Notes: generated by a model from the letters alone, not told the origin. A DNA stretch of 64,000 nucleotides from Alloalcanivorax marinus (GCF_016906305.1 NZ_JADDOL010000002.1:62001-126000), one strand, 5' to 3'; shown: positions 20,587-30,016, counted from the stretch's first letter. Translations and numbers: made by a program.

Positions 20587-22316
20587 GAGCGGCCCTCCCC
20601 GTCCAGATCGCCGGCGATCAGACCGTCGGTCTTGTCCGGCGGCACGTGCAGGGTACGCAGCACGCCGCCGACGATGGCGGAGAACACCGGCGCCGCCACC
20701 AGGCCGCCGTAGTAGGCCTTGCCGCGCGGATCGTCGATCACCACCACCGCGGCGATGCGCGGGTTGGAGGCCGGGGCGATGCCGGCGAACAAACCGATGT
20801 AGCGGTCGTCGGCGTAGCCGTGGCGGGTAATCTTGTGCACCGTGCCGGTCTTGCCCGCCACCTGATAACCGGGAATGCGGGCGCGGCTGGCGGTGCCTTC
20901 CAGGCTGACCACGGTTTCCAGCATGCGCACCAGGGAGTCGGCGGTGTCGGCGGCGATCACCGCCTCGCCCTTGGGCGGCGTGTCCACCTTGACCAGGGAC
21001 AGCGGCACCCTGCGGCCGTGGTTGGCCATGATCGCGTAGGCCTGGGCCAGCTGCAGCGCGGACACGCTGACGCCGTAGCCGTAGGACAGCGCCGCCCGTT
21101 CCACGTCGCGCCAGCGGGCGCGCAGCGGCAGCATGCCGTCGCTCTCGCCGGGAAAGGCGATGCCGGTGGGCTGGCCGAAGCCGAAGCGCTCCAGATAGCT
21201 GGGCAGTACCTGCGGCTCCATGGACAGGGCCAGCTTGCTGGTGCCCACGTTGGAGCTCTTGGTGAGCACCGTGGTCACGTCGATGACGCCGTAATCGCGG
21301 TGGTCACGGATGGTCTTGGGCCCCACGCGCAGATAACCGGGGTGGGTGTTGATCACCGTGGTCGGCGTTACCAGCCCCTGCTCCAGGGCGGCGGCCACGG
21401 TGAACGGCTTCATGGTGGAGCCGGGCTCGAACAGGTCGGTGACCGCCCGGTTGCGCAGGCTGGCGGTGTCCAGATTGCCCCGGTTATTGGGGTTGTAGGC
21501 CGGCTGATTGACCATCGCCAGGATTTCGCCGGTTTTTACATCCAGCACCACCGCGGAGCCGCCGGCGGCCTGGAAGCGGCGGGTGGCGGCCAGCAGTTCC
21601 TTGTAGGCCAGGTACTGCAGGCGCAGGTCCAGGCTCAGGGTCACGTCCTGGCCGGGGGCGGCCGGTTCCAGTACCTCGATGTCCTGGATCACCCGGCCCA
21701 GCAGATCGCGCACCACCTGCTTGCGGCCGGCCTTGCCGGACAGGCGATCCTCGAACGCCAGCTCCACGCCTTCCTGGCCGCGCTCGTCGATGTCGGTGAA
21801 ACCCACCACGTGGCTGGTCACCTCGCCGGCCGGGTAGTAACGGCGGTACTCGGTGAGCCGGTGAATACCGGGGATACCCTTATCCAGGATGGTGGCGGCC
21901 TGCTCCGGCGCCAGGCCCCGGGCCAGGTAAATGAATTCCTTGCTCTTGTGGCGCTCGATGCGCTGGGCGAAGTCGGCCCGGCTGATGATCGGGTTGTTGC
22001 CCAGCAGCGCCCATTTCTCGGGGTGTTCCAGGGCCTCGCTGGGGTTGGCCCACAGGGTGATCACCGGGGTGCTGACGGCCAGCGGCCGGCCTTCGCGGTC
22101 GCGAATCACGCCACGGTGGGCGGCCACCGGCTCCATCCGCAGATTGCGGATCTCGCCCTGGTGGGCGAGAAAGTCGTGCTCGACCACCTGCAGCTGCACC
22201 GCCCGCGCCACCAGCACCGAGCCGCACAGCGCCCAGAAGCCCAGCACGAAGCGCCAGCGCAGCGTCCGGTTGGCTTGCCGTTTGGCCTTTTGTGACGTTC
22301 GGCGCGCCCCTTTCAT
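20583..22316 (-). CDS. ftsI: Penicillin-binding protein 3, septal transpeptidase
   Basis: 577 residues. Class B PBP that cross-links septal peptidoglycan with FtsW. A basic N-terminus precedes one transmembrane helix (about 24-44), then the pedestal domain and the transpeptidase domain. Active-site motifs: [10 protein letters not shown] (SxxK serine), SSN in TKSSNVGTS, and KTG in [10 protein letters not shown]. Overlaps ftsL and murE by 4 bases each, so it is tightly coupled in the operon. Confidence 0.97.
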   Translation of the reverse strand: MKGARRTSQKAKRQANRTLRWRFVLGFWALCGSVLVARAVQLQVVEHDFLAHQGEIRNLRMEPVAAHRGVIRDREGRPLAVSTPVITLWANPSEALEHPEKWALLGNNPIISRADFAQRIERHKSKEFIYLARGLAPEQAATILDKGIPGIHRLTEYRRYYPAGEVTSHVVGFTDIDERGQEGVELAFEDRLSGKAGRKQVVRDLLGRVIQDIEVLEPAAPGQDVTLSLDLRLQYLAYKELLAATRRFQAAGGSAVVLDVKTGEILAMVNQPAYNPNNRGNLDTASLRNRAVTDLFEPGSTMKPFTVAAALEQGLVTPTTVINTHPGYLRVGPKTIRDHRDYGVIDVTTVLTKSSNVGTSKLALSMEPQVLPSYLERFGFGQPTGIAFPGESDGMLPLRARWRDVERAALSYGYGVSVSALQLAQAYAIMANHGRRVPLSLVKVDTPPKGEAVIAADTADSLVRMLETVVSLEGTASRARIPGYQVAGKTGTVHKITRHGYADDRYIGLFAGIAPASNPRIAAVVVIDDPRGKAYYGGLVAAPVFSAIVGGVLRTLHVPPDKTDGLIAGDLDGEGRS

Positions 22317-22579
22317 GGCCGTATCAACACTCGCTCGTCGGTTTCCGGTAATTTCATGCCCAGCTCCTCACGAGCCAGGCGCTCCACCCGGGCGTAACTG
22401 CCCCAGGTACTGTGTTCCAGCAGAAGCTGACCCCAGCGGGTTTCCAGCGCCGCCTGCTCGCTGAGCAGTTGCTGGGTGCGGTCGGTGAGACGGCGCGCCT
22501 CGTGGACGCTGTAGGCCACGCCCAGGGCCGAGGCCACCACCATCAACAACAGCAACGGCGCCAGCCAGCGGGCGCTCAT
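22313..22579 (-). CDS. ftsL: Cell division protein FtsL
   Basis: 88 residues: one N-terminal transmembrane helix (APLLLLMVVASALGVAYSV) followed by a leucine-zipper-like coiled coil (LTDRTQQLLSEQAALETRW) and a short tail ending in ELGMKLPETDERV. FtsL, with FtsB, forms the FtsQLB complex that activates FtsWI. Sequence conservation in this family is low; the call rests on size, layout and position between rsmH and ftsI with 4-base overlaps on both sides. Confidence 0.93.
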   Translation of the reverse strand: MSARWLAPLLLLMVVASALGVAYSVHEARRLTDRTQQLLSEQAALETRWGQLLLEHSTWGSYARVERLAREELGMKLPETDERVLIRP

Positions 22580-23514
22580 GCCACCTTCTCCGCCACCCTC
22601 AGCACGGCGCTGCGGCTGCGCGCGTTAACGCGCACTTCCGCCTCGCCGGCGCGCAGCGCCTTGCCCAGCGGCCGCAGCCGCTCGGGCGGCTCGTCCATCA
22701 TCGGCAGGCCGCCCCGGCCCTTCGGGGCCAGGCCGGAGTGATCGCGAATAAAACGCTTCACCAGCCGGTCTTCCAGGGAATGGAAGCTGATAATGGCGAG
22801 ACGCCCGCCGATGGCGAGCGTCTCAAGGGCCTGGTCCAGCACGTTGCGTAAGGCGTCCAGTTCCCCGTTTATATGAATACGCAGGGCCTGGAAGCTGCGC
22901 GTGGCCGGGTGCTTGCCCGGCTCCCCGCGTCCCAGGGCCGATTCAATCAGGGCCGCCAGCTCGCCGGTGGTGCGCAGCGGCTGCTGTTCGCGGCGCTCGC
23001 AGATGCGGCGGGCGATGCGGCGCGATTTACGTTCCTCGCCGTACTGATACAGCACGTCGGCGATGGCCTTCTCGTCGGCGCGGGCCAGCCAGTCGGCCAC
23101 GCTCTCGCCGTGCTCCGGGTCCATGCGCATGTCCAGGGGACCGTCGCGCAGGAAGCTGAACCCGCGAGAGGCGTCGTCCAGCTGCGGCGACGACACGCCC
23201 AGATCCAGCAACAGGCCATCGATGGCCCGCCCCTCGGCGGCCACCAGTTCCGGCAGACAATCAAAACGGGCCCGGTGAATGCGGAAACGACCGTCCTCGG
23301 CGGCCAGCCGTTCGCCGGTGGCCACCGCCTGCGGATCCCGGTCGACCCCCACCAGGCGGGCGGCGGCATCGAGACGGGCCAGCAGCGCGCGGCTGTGACC
23401 GCCGCGCCCGAAGGTGCCGTCCACGTAAAAACCGTCCGCGCGGGTGGGCCACATTTCCAGTACCTCCTCCAGCATCACCGGCTGGTGCTCGTACTGCTTA
23501 TTGTCGTCGCTCAT
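22576..23514 (-). CDS. rsmH: 16S rRNA (cytosine-1402-N4)-methyltransferase
   Basis: 312 residues from the ATG at 23514 (MSDDNKQYEHQPVMLEEVLE); upstream codons in frame are not typical. SAM-dependent enzyme that modifies C1402 in the ribosomal P site; rsmI in this window makes the 2'-O-methylation of the same base. The SAM motif YVDGTFGRGGHSRALL and the C-terminal SFHSLEDRLVKRF are visible. It starts 19 bases after the mraZ stop. Confidence 0.96.
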   Translation of the reverse strand: MSDDNKQYEHQPVMLEEVLEMWPTRADGFYVDGTFGRGGHSRALLARLDAAARLVGVDRDPQAVATGERLAAEDGRFRIHRARFDCLPELVAAEGRAIDGLLLDLGVSSPQLDDASRGFSFLRDGPLDMRMDPEHGESVADWLARADEKAIADVLYQYGEERKSRRIARRICERREQQPLRTTGELAALIESALGRGEPGKHPATRSFQALRIHINGELDALRNVLDQALETLAIGGRLAIISFHSLEDRLVKRFIRDHSGLAPKGRGGLPMMDEPPERLRPLGKALRAGEAEVRVNARSRSAVLRVAEKVA

Positions 23515-23533
23515 ACCCGCCGCCCTAACGACC

Positions 23534-23977
23534 CTAGAAGGACAGGGCCTGCACGCTTTCGGGCATGGCCTCCTGATCCAGGCTCTGTTGTTCCAGTTGG
23601 TTCCAGGTGTCCTCGGCCCAGATCTCAAAACGGTGCATCAAGCCCACCAGCATGGCGCGCTTTTCCAGACCGACCACGTCCCGCAATTCCGGCGGTACCA
23701 GCAGCCGGCCGTTACCGTCCATTTCCATTTCCGCGGCCTGACCCAGAAAGCGGCGCTTGAGGGCGCGTACCTGGGCGTGGGCATCGCTCTGGCTCGCCAC
23801 CTGACGGGCGATATCCCGCCATTCCGGGGCGGGGTACATCACCAGGCAGGCGTCATAAGGGTGTTGTGTAAGCACGAGGCGGCCGCCGCAAGCGCTGTTC
23901 AGCGACTCACGGTATCGGGTCGGCACGGTCAGCCGACCTTTTGCATCCAGATTGAGCGCGGTACGCCCGTTGAACAC
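23534..23977 (-). CDS. mraZ: Transcriptional regulator MraZ
   Basis: 147 residues, first gene of the division/cell-wall cluster, starting with GTG at 23977 next to a GGGGAAGG ribosome-binding sequence. Two AbrB-like swapped-hairpin repeats are visible, each with a GRL motif: LDAKGRLTVPTRYR and MDGNGRLLVPPELR. In E. coli MraZ represses its own promoter by binding TGGGN repeats; such repeats are present here just upstream. Confidence 0.95.
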   Translation of the reverse strand: MFNGRTALNLDAKGRLTVPTRYRESLNSACGGRLVLTQHPYDACLVMYPAPEWRDIARQVASQSDAHAQVRALKRRFLGQAAEMEMDGNGRLLVPPELRDVVGLEKRAMLVGLMHRFEIWAEDTWNQLEQQSLDQEAMPESVQALSF

Positions 23978-24012
23978 TGGCCTTCCCCTCTCTCGGGTTG
24001 AGTGCGGATCCT

Positions 24013-24068
24013 TCCCACTTCATGCCACCGGATGAATGTTTTTCTCCACTTCATCCCACTTTTCACCA
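24013..24068 (-). promoter_or_regulatory. MraZ operator: 10-base-spaced TGG repeats
   Basis: On the minus strand, 24068-24044 reads TGGTG, AAAAG, TGGGA, TGAAG, TGGAG: three TGG units 10 bases apart. A second cluster at 24027-24013 reads TGGCA, TGAAG, TGGGA. This matches the known MraZ box layout (TGGGN separated by 5 bases). Both clusters lie between the -10 box and the mraZ start, a position suited to repression. Confidence 0.75.
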
Positions 24069-24077
24069 CATTGCGAC

Positions 24078-24107
24078 ACTCTAGGTCCACGGGATTCGGC
24101 AAGTCAA
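24078..24107 (-). promoter_or_regulatory. Promoter of the mraZ/division cluster
   Basis: Minus strand: -35 TTGACT (24107-24102), 18-base spacer, -10 TAGAGT (24083-24078). The predicted start near 24071 is immediately before the TGG repeats. This looks like the main sigma70-type promoter driving mraZ and the cluster downstream. Confidence 0.7.
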
Positions 24108-24283
24108 GCTCGGCGGGATCGGCGAATGTAAAAGAAAATCTTTGAAAATCAGTTTGTTAGCTGCGTCACAGAGGGGGCGGGGAGGGTGTTGACGGAGGAG
24201 TTCTGAACGGAATCAAACGCCTGAGCGGCGTTTCCAAGAAACCACTTTAAGTATTAGATTATTTTGTTATATAAACTTATTCA
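24108..24283. other. AT-rich intergenic stretch between mraZ promoter and diiron-protein gene
   Basis: No gene found. The part near 24,240-24,290 is strikingly AT-rich for this genome. Together with the operator it forms the 323-base gap between mraZ and the next gene. No clear RNA or promoter on the plus strand. Confidence 0.5.
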
Positions 24284-24307
24284 GGAATAACTTTTTATAG
24301 TTATTCC
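24284..24307 (-). terminator. Possible terminator hairpin overlapping the stop of the diiron-protein gene
   Basis: Nine-base perfect arms GGAATAACT / AGTTATTCC with loop TTTTAT; the TAA stop at 24303-24301 lies inside the stem. The following minus-strand sequence is AT-rich but lacks a clean T-run, so termination is plausible, not certain. Confidence 0.4.
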
Positions 24308-25104
24308 GGGTAAGCACTGACTCGCGGCGGAAGCCGGTACTGGCGGGGCTCCATCAAATCCGGACCGCATTCCAGGTGCTCCAGCCAGTCGAGGAAGCGG
24401 GATACGGTCCCCGGCTGGTCGAAGTAGCCGCCGTGCTGGGGCACGATCATCGCCGGCGCCAGTTCGCGCACCATCCGCACCCACAACCGGCAGGCCCGGT
24501 TGCCGGCCATGTAGCGCCGATGGAAGCCGGCCATGGCGGGAACGTGGTCCTCGAAACGGGCCACCGCGCCCTCCTCGCCGTCCAGGGAAGCGCCGATATC
24601 ACCGGAAAACAGGATACGGCTGATCGGATCAAAGAAGCTGAAGTTGCCCACCGAATGCAGAAAGTGGGCCGGCAGGGCCCACAGTTCGGTATCACCGAAC
24701 GGCAGCCGGGCGCCTTCGTCGGGCAGCGCCAGAATGCGCGCCTGCCATTGCTCCCCCACCCGGCTGGTCACGAAGGTGGACGCCAGGTGGGGCAGGAACC
24801 GGGACCACAGTTTCGACACCGCCACCTTGCAATCCGAATGCAGCATCCAGCGCGGCAGCGAGGCGATGATGTCCGGGTCCTGGTGGGAGGCGAGAATATA
24901 GTCCAGGGACTTGAGGTCCAGGTGACGGCTCAGTTCGATGGTCAGCGGCGTGAAGGTGAGATCGCCGCCGGGATCAATCAGGGCGCCGTGGCGGCCGTGG
25001 CGGATGGCGAACTGGTTGGCCTGAATGCCCTCGCCTTTCACCAGGTCCGCGTAGCGCACCACCCGGTGGTCCTCGTTCTCGAACAGAATATCCGCTTTGG
25101 CCAT
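24301..25104 (-). CDS. Metallo-beta-lactamase-fold, oxygen-binding diiron (ODP/FprA-like) protein
   Basis: 267 residues from the ATG at 25104. The metal-site pattern matches the flavodiiron (FprA) family rather than hydrolytic beta-lactamases: H74-x-D76-x-D78 (ASHQDPDI), His147 or His150 (AHFLHSVGNF), D169 (LFSGDIG) and H224 (VPQHGG). Spacing follows the FprA ligand set, with Asp76 in place of the usual Glu. There is no flavodoxin domain, so it is a stand-alone diiron domain of the type that binds O2 or NO and acts as a sensor or redox protein. It is a lone gene between the division cluster and rnpB. Function is inferred from motif spacing only. Confidence 0.75.
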   Translation of the reverse strand: MAKADILFENEDHRVVRYADLVKGEGIQANQFAIRHGRHGALIDPGGDLTFTPLTIELSRHLDLKSLDYILASHQDPDIIASLPRWMLHSDCKVAVSKLWSRFLPHLASTFVTSRVGEQWQARILALPDEGARLPFGDTELWALPAHFLHSVGNFSFFDPISRILFSGDIGASLDGEEGAVARFEDHVPAMAGFHRRYMAGNRACRLWVRMVRELAPAMIVPQHGGYFDQPGTVSRFLDWLEHLECGPDLMEPRQYRLPPRVSAYPE

Positions 25105-25189
25105 GAGTCCCCGATCCCCCCGTTGGTCTGTGGCGGAGGATAGCCGCCGACGGCGGCCGGCGGACTGATCGGGGTCAAGGTTCGATGTT

Positions 25190-25550
25190 TGGGTGGACCG
25201 GTCGATAAGCCGGGTTCTGTCGTGGGCAGCCATTCATCTGGGACCCGCGTCACCGCGGGCCTCAAGCGACCTACCCGGATCCAGCGCGGGCCACGCCATG
25301 GGATCCCTATTTGGTCTTGCTCCGGGTGGGGTTTACCCTGCCACCGCTGTTACCAGCGGCGCGGTGCGCTCTTACCGCACCTTTTCACCCTTACCGGTTT
25401 CCGAAGAAGCCGGCGGTCTGTTTTCTGCGGCACTTGCCGTGACCGCGCCGTCGCCAGCGCGGCCCCCAGGCGTTACCTGGCACCCTGCCCTATGGAGCCC
25501 GGACTTTCCTCCAGCGGCGCGAAGCCACCAGCGGCTGCCTGACCGGTCCG
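25190..25550 (-). ncRNA. rnpB: RNase P RNA (bacterial class A)
   Basis: Minus strand. The 5' part has the conserved core GAGGAAAGTCCGGGCTCC followed by CAGGGTGCCAGGTAACGCC; the 3' part has GGTCGCTTGAGGCC and ends CCGGCTTATCGACCGGTCC. The 5' end GGACCGGTC pairs with the 3' end GACCGGTCC to form helix P1, which sets the borders near 25550 and 25195 (3' end uncertain by a few bases). RNase P RNA removes 5' leaders from tRNA precursors. It sits just downstream of rsmI, as is common in gammaproteobacteria. Confidence 0.96.
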
Positions 25551-25556
25551 GCGCGG

Positions 25557-25562
25557 AGCATA
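25557..25562 (-). promoter_or_regulatory. -10 box of rnpB
   Basis: Minus-strand TATGCT ends 7 bases before 25550, exactly where helix P1 begins, so the predicted start matches the RNA 5' end. No clear -35 hexamer is seen. Confidence 0.5.
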
Positions 25563-25580
25563 GCACGATCCAGCCGCCCG

Positions 25581-25660
25581 GTAGGAGCGGTCGTTTCGAC
25601 CGCGATCCGGCGCATCAGTCCGCCGGGGTGGTCCATCGCGGTGTGAGCACCGCTCTTACA
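25581..25660. repeat. REP-like element (copy 2), imperfect pair
   Basis: GTAGGAGCGGTCGTTTCGACCGCGAT begins at 25581 (split here: GTAGGAGCGGTCG, TTTCGACCGCGAT), and an inverted, diverged copy ends at 25660 (ATCGCGGTGTGAGC, ACCGCTCTTACA). Each half also forms its own small hairpin. The outer end covers the rsmI stop codon, and the inner end is about 18 bases from the rnpB -10 box. Confidence 0.65.
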
Positions 25661-26480
25661 GGGTTTCCAGATAGCTGTAGAGCGCCTGCCGCTTGAGGCC
25701 GGTGTGGGCCGCCAGGATACGCGCCGCCCGGGACAGGGGCAGTTCCTCCAGCAGCGCCCGGGCCAGGGCCCGGTCACGTTCGTCCAGCGCCTCGCCCCGC
25801 GCCGCCGGGCCCAGCACCAGCACCAGCTCGCCGCGCCGCTGGTCCTTATCCGCGCTCACCCACGCCAGAATGTCGGCCACCGGTCCCCGGCGCACGGTTT
25901 CAAAGCGTTTGGTCAGTTCCCGGCACAGGGTCAGTTCCCGGTCCGCGGCGACCTTGGGCGCCAGCGCCTCCAGCAACGACAGCACCCGGTGCGGCGCCTC
26001 GTAGATCAGGGTGGTGACGTCGCTGCCCGCCAGCCGCTCCAGGGCCCGCTCCCGGGCGGCGCCCTTGGCGGGCAGGAAGCCCTCGAACAGAAACCGGTCG
26101 CTGGGCTGGCCGGACACCGCCAGCGCCGCCAGCAACGCGGAGGCACCGGGCACCGGCACCACCGTCACGCCGGCGTCCTGGCAGGCACGCACCAGCCGAT
26201 AACCGGGATCGCTGACCAGCGGCGTGCCGGCGTCGCTGATCAGGGCGCCCTGATCCCCTTCCGACAGCCGCTTGACCAGCTCCGGGGTGCGCTGCGCCTC
26301 ATTGTGGTCGTGGTAGCTGATCAGCCGGGTGCCGACGCCGATATGGTCCATCAGCGCCTGGCTGTGGCGGGTATCCTCGGCGGCGATCCAGTCCACCTCG
26401 CCCAGCACCGCCAGCGCCCGGCGGGTGATGTCGTCGAGGTGACCGATGGGGGTACTGACCACATACAGGGTGCCGCTCAT
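25656..26480 (-). CDS. rsmI: 16S rRNA (cytidine-1402-2'-O)-methyltransferase
   Basis: 274 residues from the ATG at 26480 (a TTG directly upstream is in frame but unlikely). Tetrapyrrole-methylase fold: TLYVVSTPIGHLDDITRRAL, AAEDTRHSQ, SDAGTPLVSDPGYRLV and VPVPGASALLAAL are family motifs. The enzyme completes the modification of 16S C1402 begun by RsmH. It is divergent from lpoA, as in E. coli (yraL-yraM). The C-terminus has a helix-turn-helix-like end (ARILAAHTGLKRQALY). Confidence 0.96.
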   Translation of the reverse strand: MSGTLYVVSTPIGHLDDITRRALAVLGEVDWIAAEDTRHSQALMDHIGVGTRLISYHDHNEAQRTPELVKRLSEGDQGALISDAGTPLVSDPGYRLVRACQDAGVTVVPVPGASALLAALAVSGQPSDRFLFEGFLPAKGAARERALERLAGSDVTTLIYEAPHRVLSLLEALAPKVAADRELTLCRELTKRFETVRRGPVADILAWVSADKDQRRGELVLVLGPAARGEALDERDRALARALLEELPLSRAARILAAHTGLKRQALYSYLETL

Positions 26481-26545
26481 CAACAGTTCCAGAAGTTGTG
26501 TAAAAGTTGGCGGCCGTCAGGGTGATTCAGGCGCCGCAAACCGCC

Positions 26546-26551
26546 TACAAT
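26546..26551 (+). promoter_or_regulatory. Candidate -10 box for lpoA operon
   Basis: TACAAT lies 42 bases before the lpoA ATG in the divergent rsmI-lpoA gap; no strong -35 hexamer upstream. Probably drives lpoA-yraN-diaA-dolP. Confidence 0.35.
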
Positions 26552-26593
26552 ACCGGCACCGTTCCCGTAGTCGCAAAGGGTTGCCCCACCGCC

Positions 26594-28435
26594 ATGGATT
26601 TTCGACCGGCTCGTCTGGCCGCGATGGCACTGATTGTGTTCGTCGCCGGCTGTCAGTTACCCGCCCCCCAGGGCACCACTTCCGACCGGGACCGGGCCGC
26701 CCCCGCCCGGGAAGCCCCGCAACAGGTCGCCGACGCCAACCAGCGGCTGACGCAGCTGGCCGAGCCGGTGCGCACCGACACCGCCCTGGCCTGGGCCCGC
26801 TATTATCTGATCAACGACCGCGCCGCCGACGCCGGCGCCCTGCTCGACCAGGTGGACGACGGCAACGCCCAGACCCAGGACCAGCGCTACCACTGGCTGC
26901 GGCTGCGCACCCAGGCGCTGCTCGCCGGGCAGCACCCCCAGCGGGCGCTGGATCTGCTCGACCAGCGCCAGGCCACCCTCAATGGTTTCGACGCCGGCCG
27001 CCAGGCGCGCATGAAACTGCTGCGTGCCGACGCCCTGGCCCTGGACGGCCGGCTGCTGGACAGCCTGCGTGAGCGCGTCGCCGTGGACGCCCTGCTCGAC
27101 AGCGACGACCAACGCTACAACCGCAAGCTCACCTGGGAAGCGCTGATGAGTCTGCCCCTGGAAGAGCTGGAGACCCGCTCCGAGGAGGCCACCGGCGATC
27201 TGCGCGGCTGGATGGAACTGGCGCTGCTGTACCGGGACCCGCAGGCCAATATCGATGCCCAGGTGGAACGTCTGCAAGCGTGGCGGGAGACCTGGCCCAA
27301 CCATCCGGCCGCCCGCCAGCTGCCGGAAATGGTCGGCGCCCTGCAACAGGCCGCCCGCGAGCGGCCCCAGCGGGTGGCGGTGCTGCTGCCGGAAAGCGGC
27401 CCCCTGGCCCCGGCCGCGGAAGCCATCCGCGACGGCTTGATGACCGCGTTCTACAGTGCCGAGCAGGCCGGCAACCCGACGCCGGACCTGCGCTTCTACG
27501 ACGTCAGTGGCGCCGACATGGCCAGCCTGCTGCAGCGCGCCGTGGACGACGGCGCCCAGTTCGTGATCGGCCCGCTGGCCAAGGACAAGGTGGCGGACCT
27601 GGCCGCCCTGGGCACCCCGCCGGTGACCGTGCTGGCGCTCAATTATCTGGATCAGGACAGCCGCCAGGCGCCGCTGTTCCAGTTCGGTCTGGCGCCGGAA
27701 GACGAGGCCCGGCAAATCGCCGACCAGGCCTGGCGCGAAGGTCACCGGCAGGCCGGCGTATTGTACCCGGACAGCGAATGGGGCCGCCGCGTGGGCGAGG
27801 CCTTCATCACCGCCTGGCAGGACCGGGGCGGCCAGGTCACGGTGGAAAGCGCCTTCCACGACGACGAACTGGGCGACACCGTGAAAAACCTGATGGACAG
27901 CGCCCGCCGCGACGACGGCAGCGCCGGCCGGCGCGCGGAATATCAGCCCAGCCGTGGCGACAACATGAGCTTCCTGTTCATGGTCGCCAACCCCAACCAG
28001 GGCCGCCAGCTCAAGCCGCTGCTCAACTTCCATTACGCGCGCAATCTGCCGGTGTACGCCACCTCCTACATTTACGACGGCACCCCGGCGCCGCGCCGGG
28101 ATCAGGATCTGGACGGCGTGCGCTTCGTGGACATGCCGTGGATTCTTTATCAGGATACCCGTCTGCACCAGCTGGCCCGGGAAACCTGGCCGGAGGGCCA
28201 CGGTCGCTACAACCGGCTGTTCGCCATGGGCGTGGACGCCTACCGGCTGCAGGCGCGGCTGTACCTGCTGCGCACCGTGGCCGGCAGCGACCTGCCCGGC
28301 GTCACCGGCAATCTGCATCTGGACGGGGCCCGGCTGGTGCGCGAGTCCGACTGGGCGGAATTCCGCCGCGGCCAGCCGCAACCGCTGCCCCGCTTCGGCG
28401 GCGGCGCCACGCTGGAGAACAACCGCTTCGATTGA
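26594..28435 (+). CDS. lpoA: Outer-membrane lipoprotein activator of PBP1A (LppC family)
   Basis: 613 residues from the ATG at 26594. The N-terminus is a lipoprotein signal ending in the lipobox VAGC (Cys about residue 20). The N-terminal half is TPR-like helical (many Leu/Ala/Asp/Arg helices), and the C-terminal half is a periplasmic-binding-protein fold (RVAVLLPESGPLAPAAEAIR, FVIGPLAKDKVADLA, GVLYPDSEWGRRVGEAF, GVRFVDMPWIL). LpoA reaches through the peptidoglycan to stimulate PBP1A. The order rsmI/lpoA-yraN-diaA-dolP is the same as in E. coli. Confidence 0.93.
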   Translation: MDFRPARLAAMALIVFVAGCQLPAPQGTTSDRDRAAPAREAPQQVADANQRLTQLAEPVRTDTALAWARYYLINDRAADAGALLDQVDDGNAQTQDQRYHWLRLRTQALLAGQHPQRALDLLDQRQATLNGFDAGRQARMKLLRADALALDGRLLDSLRERVAVDALLDSDDQRYNRKLTWEALMSLPLEELETRSEEATGDLRGWMELALLYRDPQANIDAQVERLQAWRETWPNHPAARQLPEMVGALQQAARERPQRVAVLLPESGPLAPAAEAIRDGLMTAFYSAEQAGNPTPDLRFYDVSGADMASLLQRAVDDGAQFVIGPLAKDKVADLAALGTPPVTVLALNYLDQDSRQAPLFQFGLAPEDEARQIADQAWREGHRQAGVLYPDSEWGRRVGEAFITAWQDRGGQVTVESAFHDDELGDTVKNLMDSARRDDGSAGRRAEYQPSRGDNMSFLFMVANPNQGRQLKPLLNFHYARNLPVYATSYIYDGTPAPRRDQDLDGVRFVDMPWILYQDTRLHQLARETWPEGHGRYNRLFAMGVDAYRLQARLYLLRTVAGSDLPGVTGNLHLDGARLVRESDWAEFRRGQPQPLPRFGGGATLENNRFD

Positions 28436-28472
28436 GGGAACATCACCATTCTTTCCAGGGGGGAAAGAGGCC

Positions 28473-28859
28473 ATGGAAGGCAACAACAGGGATTGGCGCA
28501 GGCAACGGGGCCTGCGCGCCGAGCGCCGCGTGCTCGACTGGCTGCGCGAGCGCGGGCTGACACCGCTGGCGGCCAACTACCGCTGCCGGCTGGGGGAAGT
28601 GGATCTGATCATGGAGCACGGCGACACCCTGGTGTTCGTGGAGGTGCGCTGGCGGGCCGGGCGCGGCTACGGCGGCGCCCTGGCTTCCGTGGACACCCGC
28701 AAGCAGCGCCGCCTGACCCGCGCGGCGCGCCATTTTCTCGGACGCCACCCGCTTCAGGCCCGCCGGCCCTGCCGCTTCGACGTGGTGGGCCTGGAACCGG
28801 ATGAACGGGGCGCGGTCCGCTATGATTGGATACAGAACGCTTTTTACGGAGACGGATAA
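28473..28859 (+). CDS. yraN: UPF0102 family protein YraN
   Basis: 128 residues with an AGGGGGGAAAGAGG ribosome-binding stretch upstream. Endonuclease-like fold: LRAERRVLDWLRERGLTPLA, YRCRLGEVDLIM and LVFVEVRWR carry the E, D and ExK residues of the PD-(D/E)xK-like site. The cellular role is not settled; the family is sometimes linked to DNA recombination. It ends directly before the diaA start (no gap). Confidence 0.9.
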   Translation: MEGNNRDWRRQRGLRAERRVLDWLRERGLTPLAANYRCRLGEVDLIMEHGDTLVFVEVRWRAGRGYGGALASVDTRKQRRLTRAARHFLGRHPLQARRPCRFDVVGLEPDERGAVRYDWIQNAFYGDG

Positions 28860-29446
<587 letters not shown>

Positions 29447-29447
<1 letters not shown>

Positions 29448-30016
29448 TGCGTCACCTCGGGTTGATGGCCCTGCTGGCCACCCTGCTGCTGTCCGGCTGC
29501 GCCGCCCTGACCAAGAACATGTCCCAGGAACCGGTGGACGCCGACCACGGCTCGCGCACCTTCGGCGCCTTCGTCGAGGACGGCAACATCGAGCGCAAGA
29601 TCAAGATCAACCTGGCCCGCACCAGCGCCGAGCTGGACGAAAGCCACATCGTGGTGGTGAGCTTCAACGGCAATGTGCTGCTGGCCGGCGAAGTGGCCAG
29701 CGATGACCTGCGCGTGCAGGCCGGCAACATCGCCGACCAGGTCCGCCATGTGCGCCACGTTCACAATGAACTGAAAGTGTCCGGCAAGACCGGCACCCTG
29801 GCGCGCACCAACGACACCTGGCTGACCACCAAGGTGAAAAGCCGGCTGCTCACCCACAGCGAGACGCCGGGCTGGCGCACCAAGGTGGTGACGGTGAACG
29901 GCGTGGTCTATCTGATGGGCCTGCTCAGCCGCGCCGAAGCGGATTCGGTGGTGGCCCAGGTGCAGCAGGTGGGCGGCGTGCAGAAGATCGTCAAGATCAT
30001 CGAATACATCGACTGA
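29447..30016 (+). CDS. dolP: BON-domain outer-membrane lipoprotein DolP
   Basis: 189 residues from the ATG at 29447, overlapping the diaA stop by one base (TAATG), with a TGGAGG site upstream. Lipoprotein signal with lipobox LSGC (Cys about 18), then two BON domains (IKINLARTSAEL to VHNELKV; TKVKSRLLTHSE to VKIIEYID). DolP (YraP) supports outer-membrane integrity and BAM function and localises to division sites in E. coli. Confidence 0.92.
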
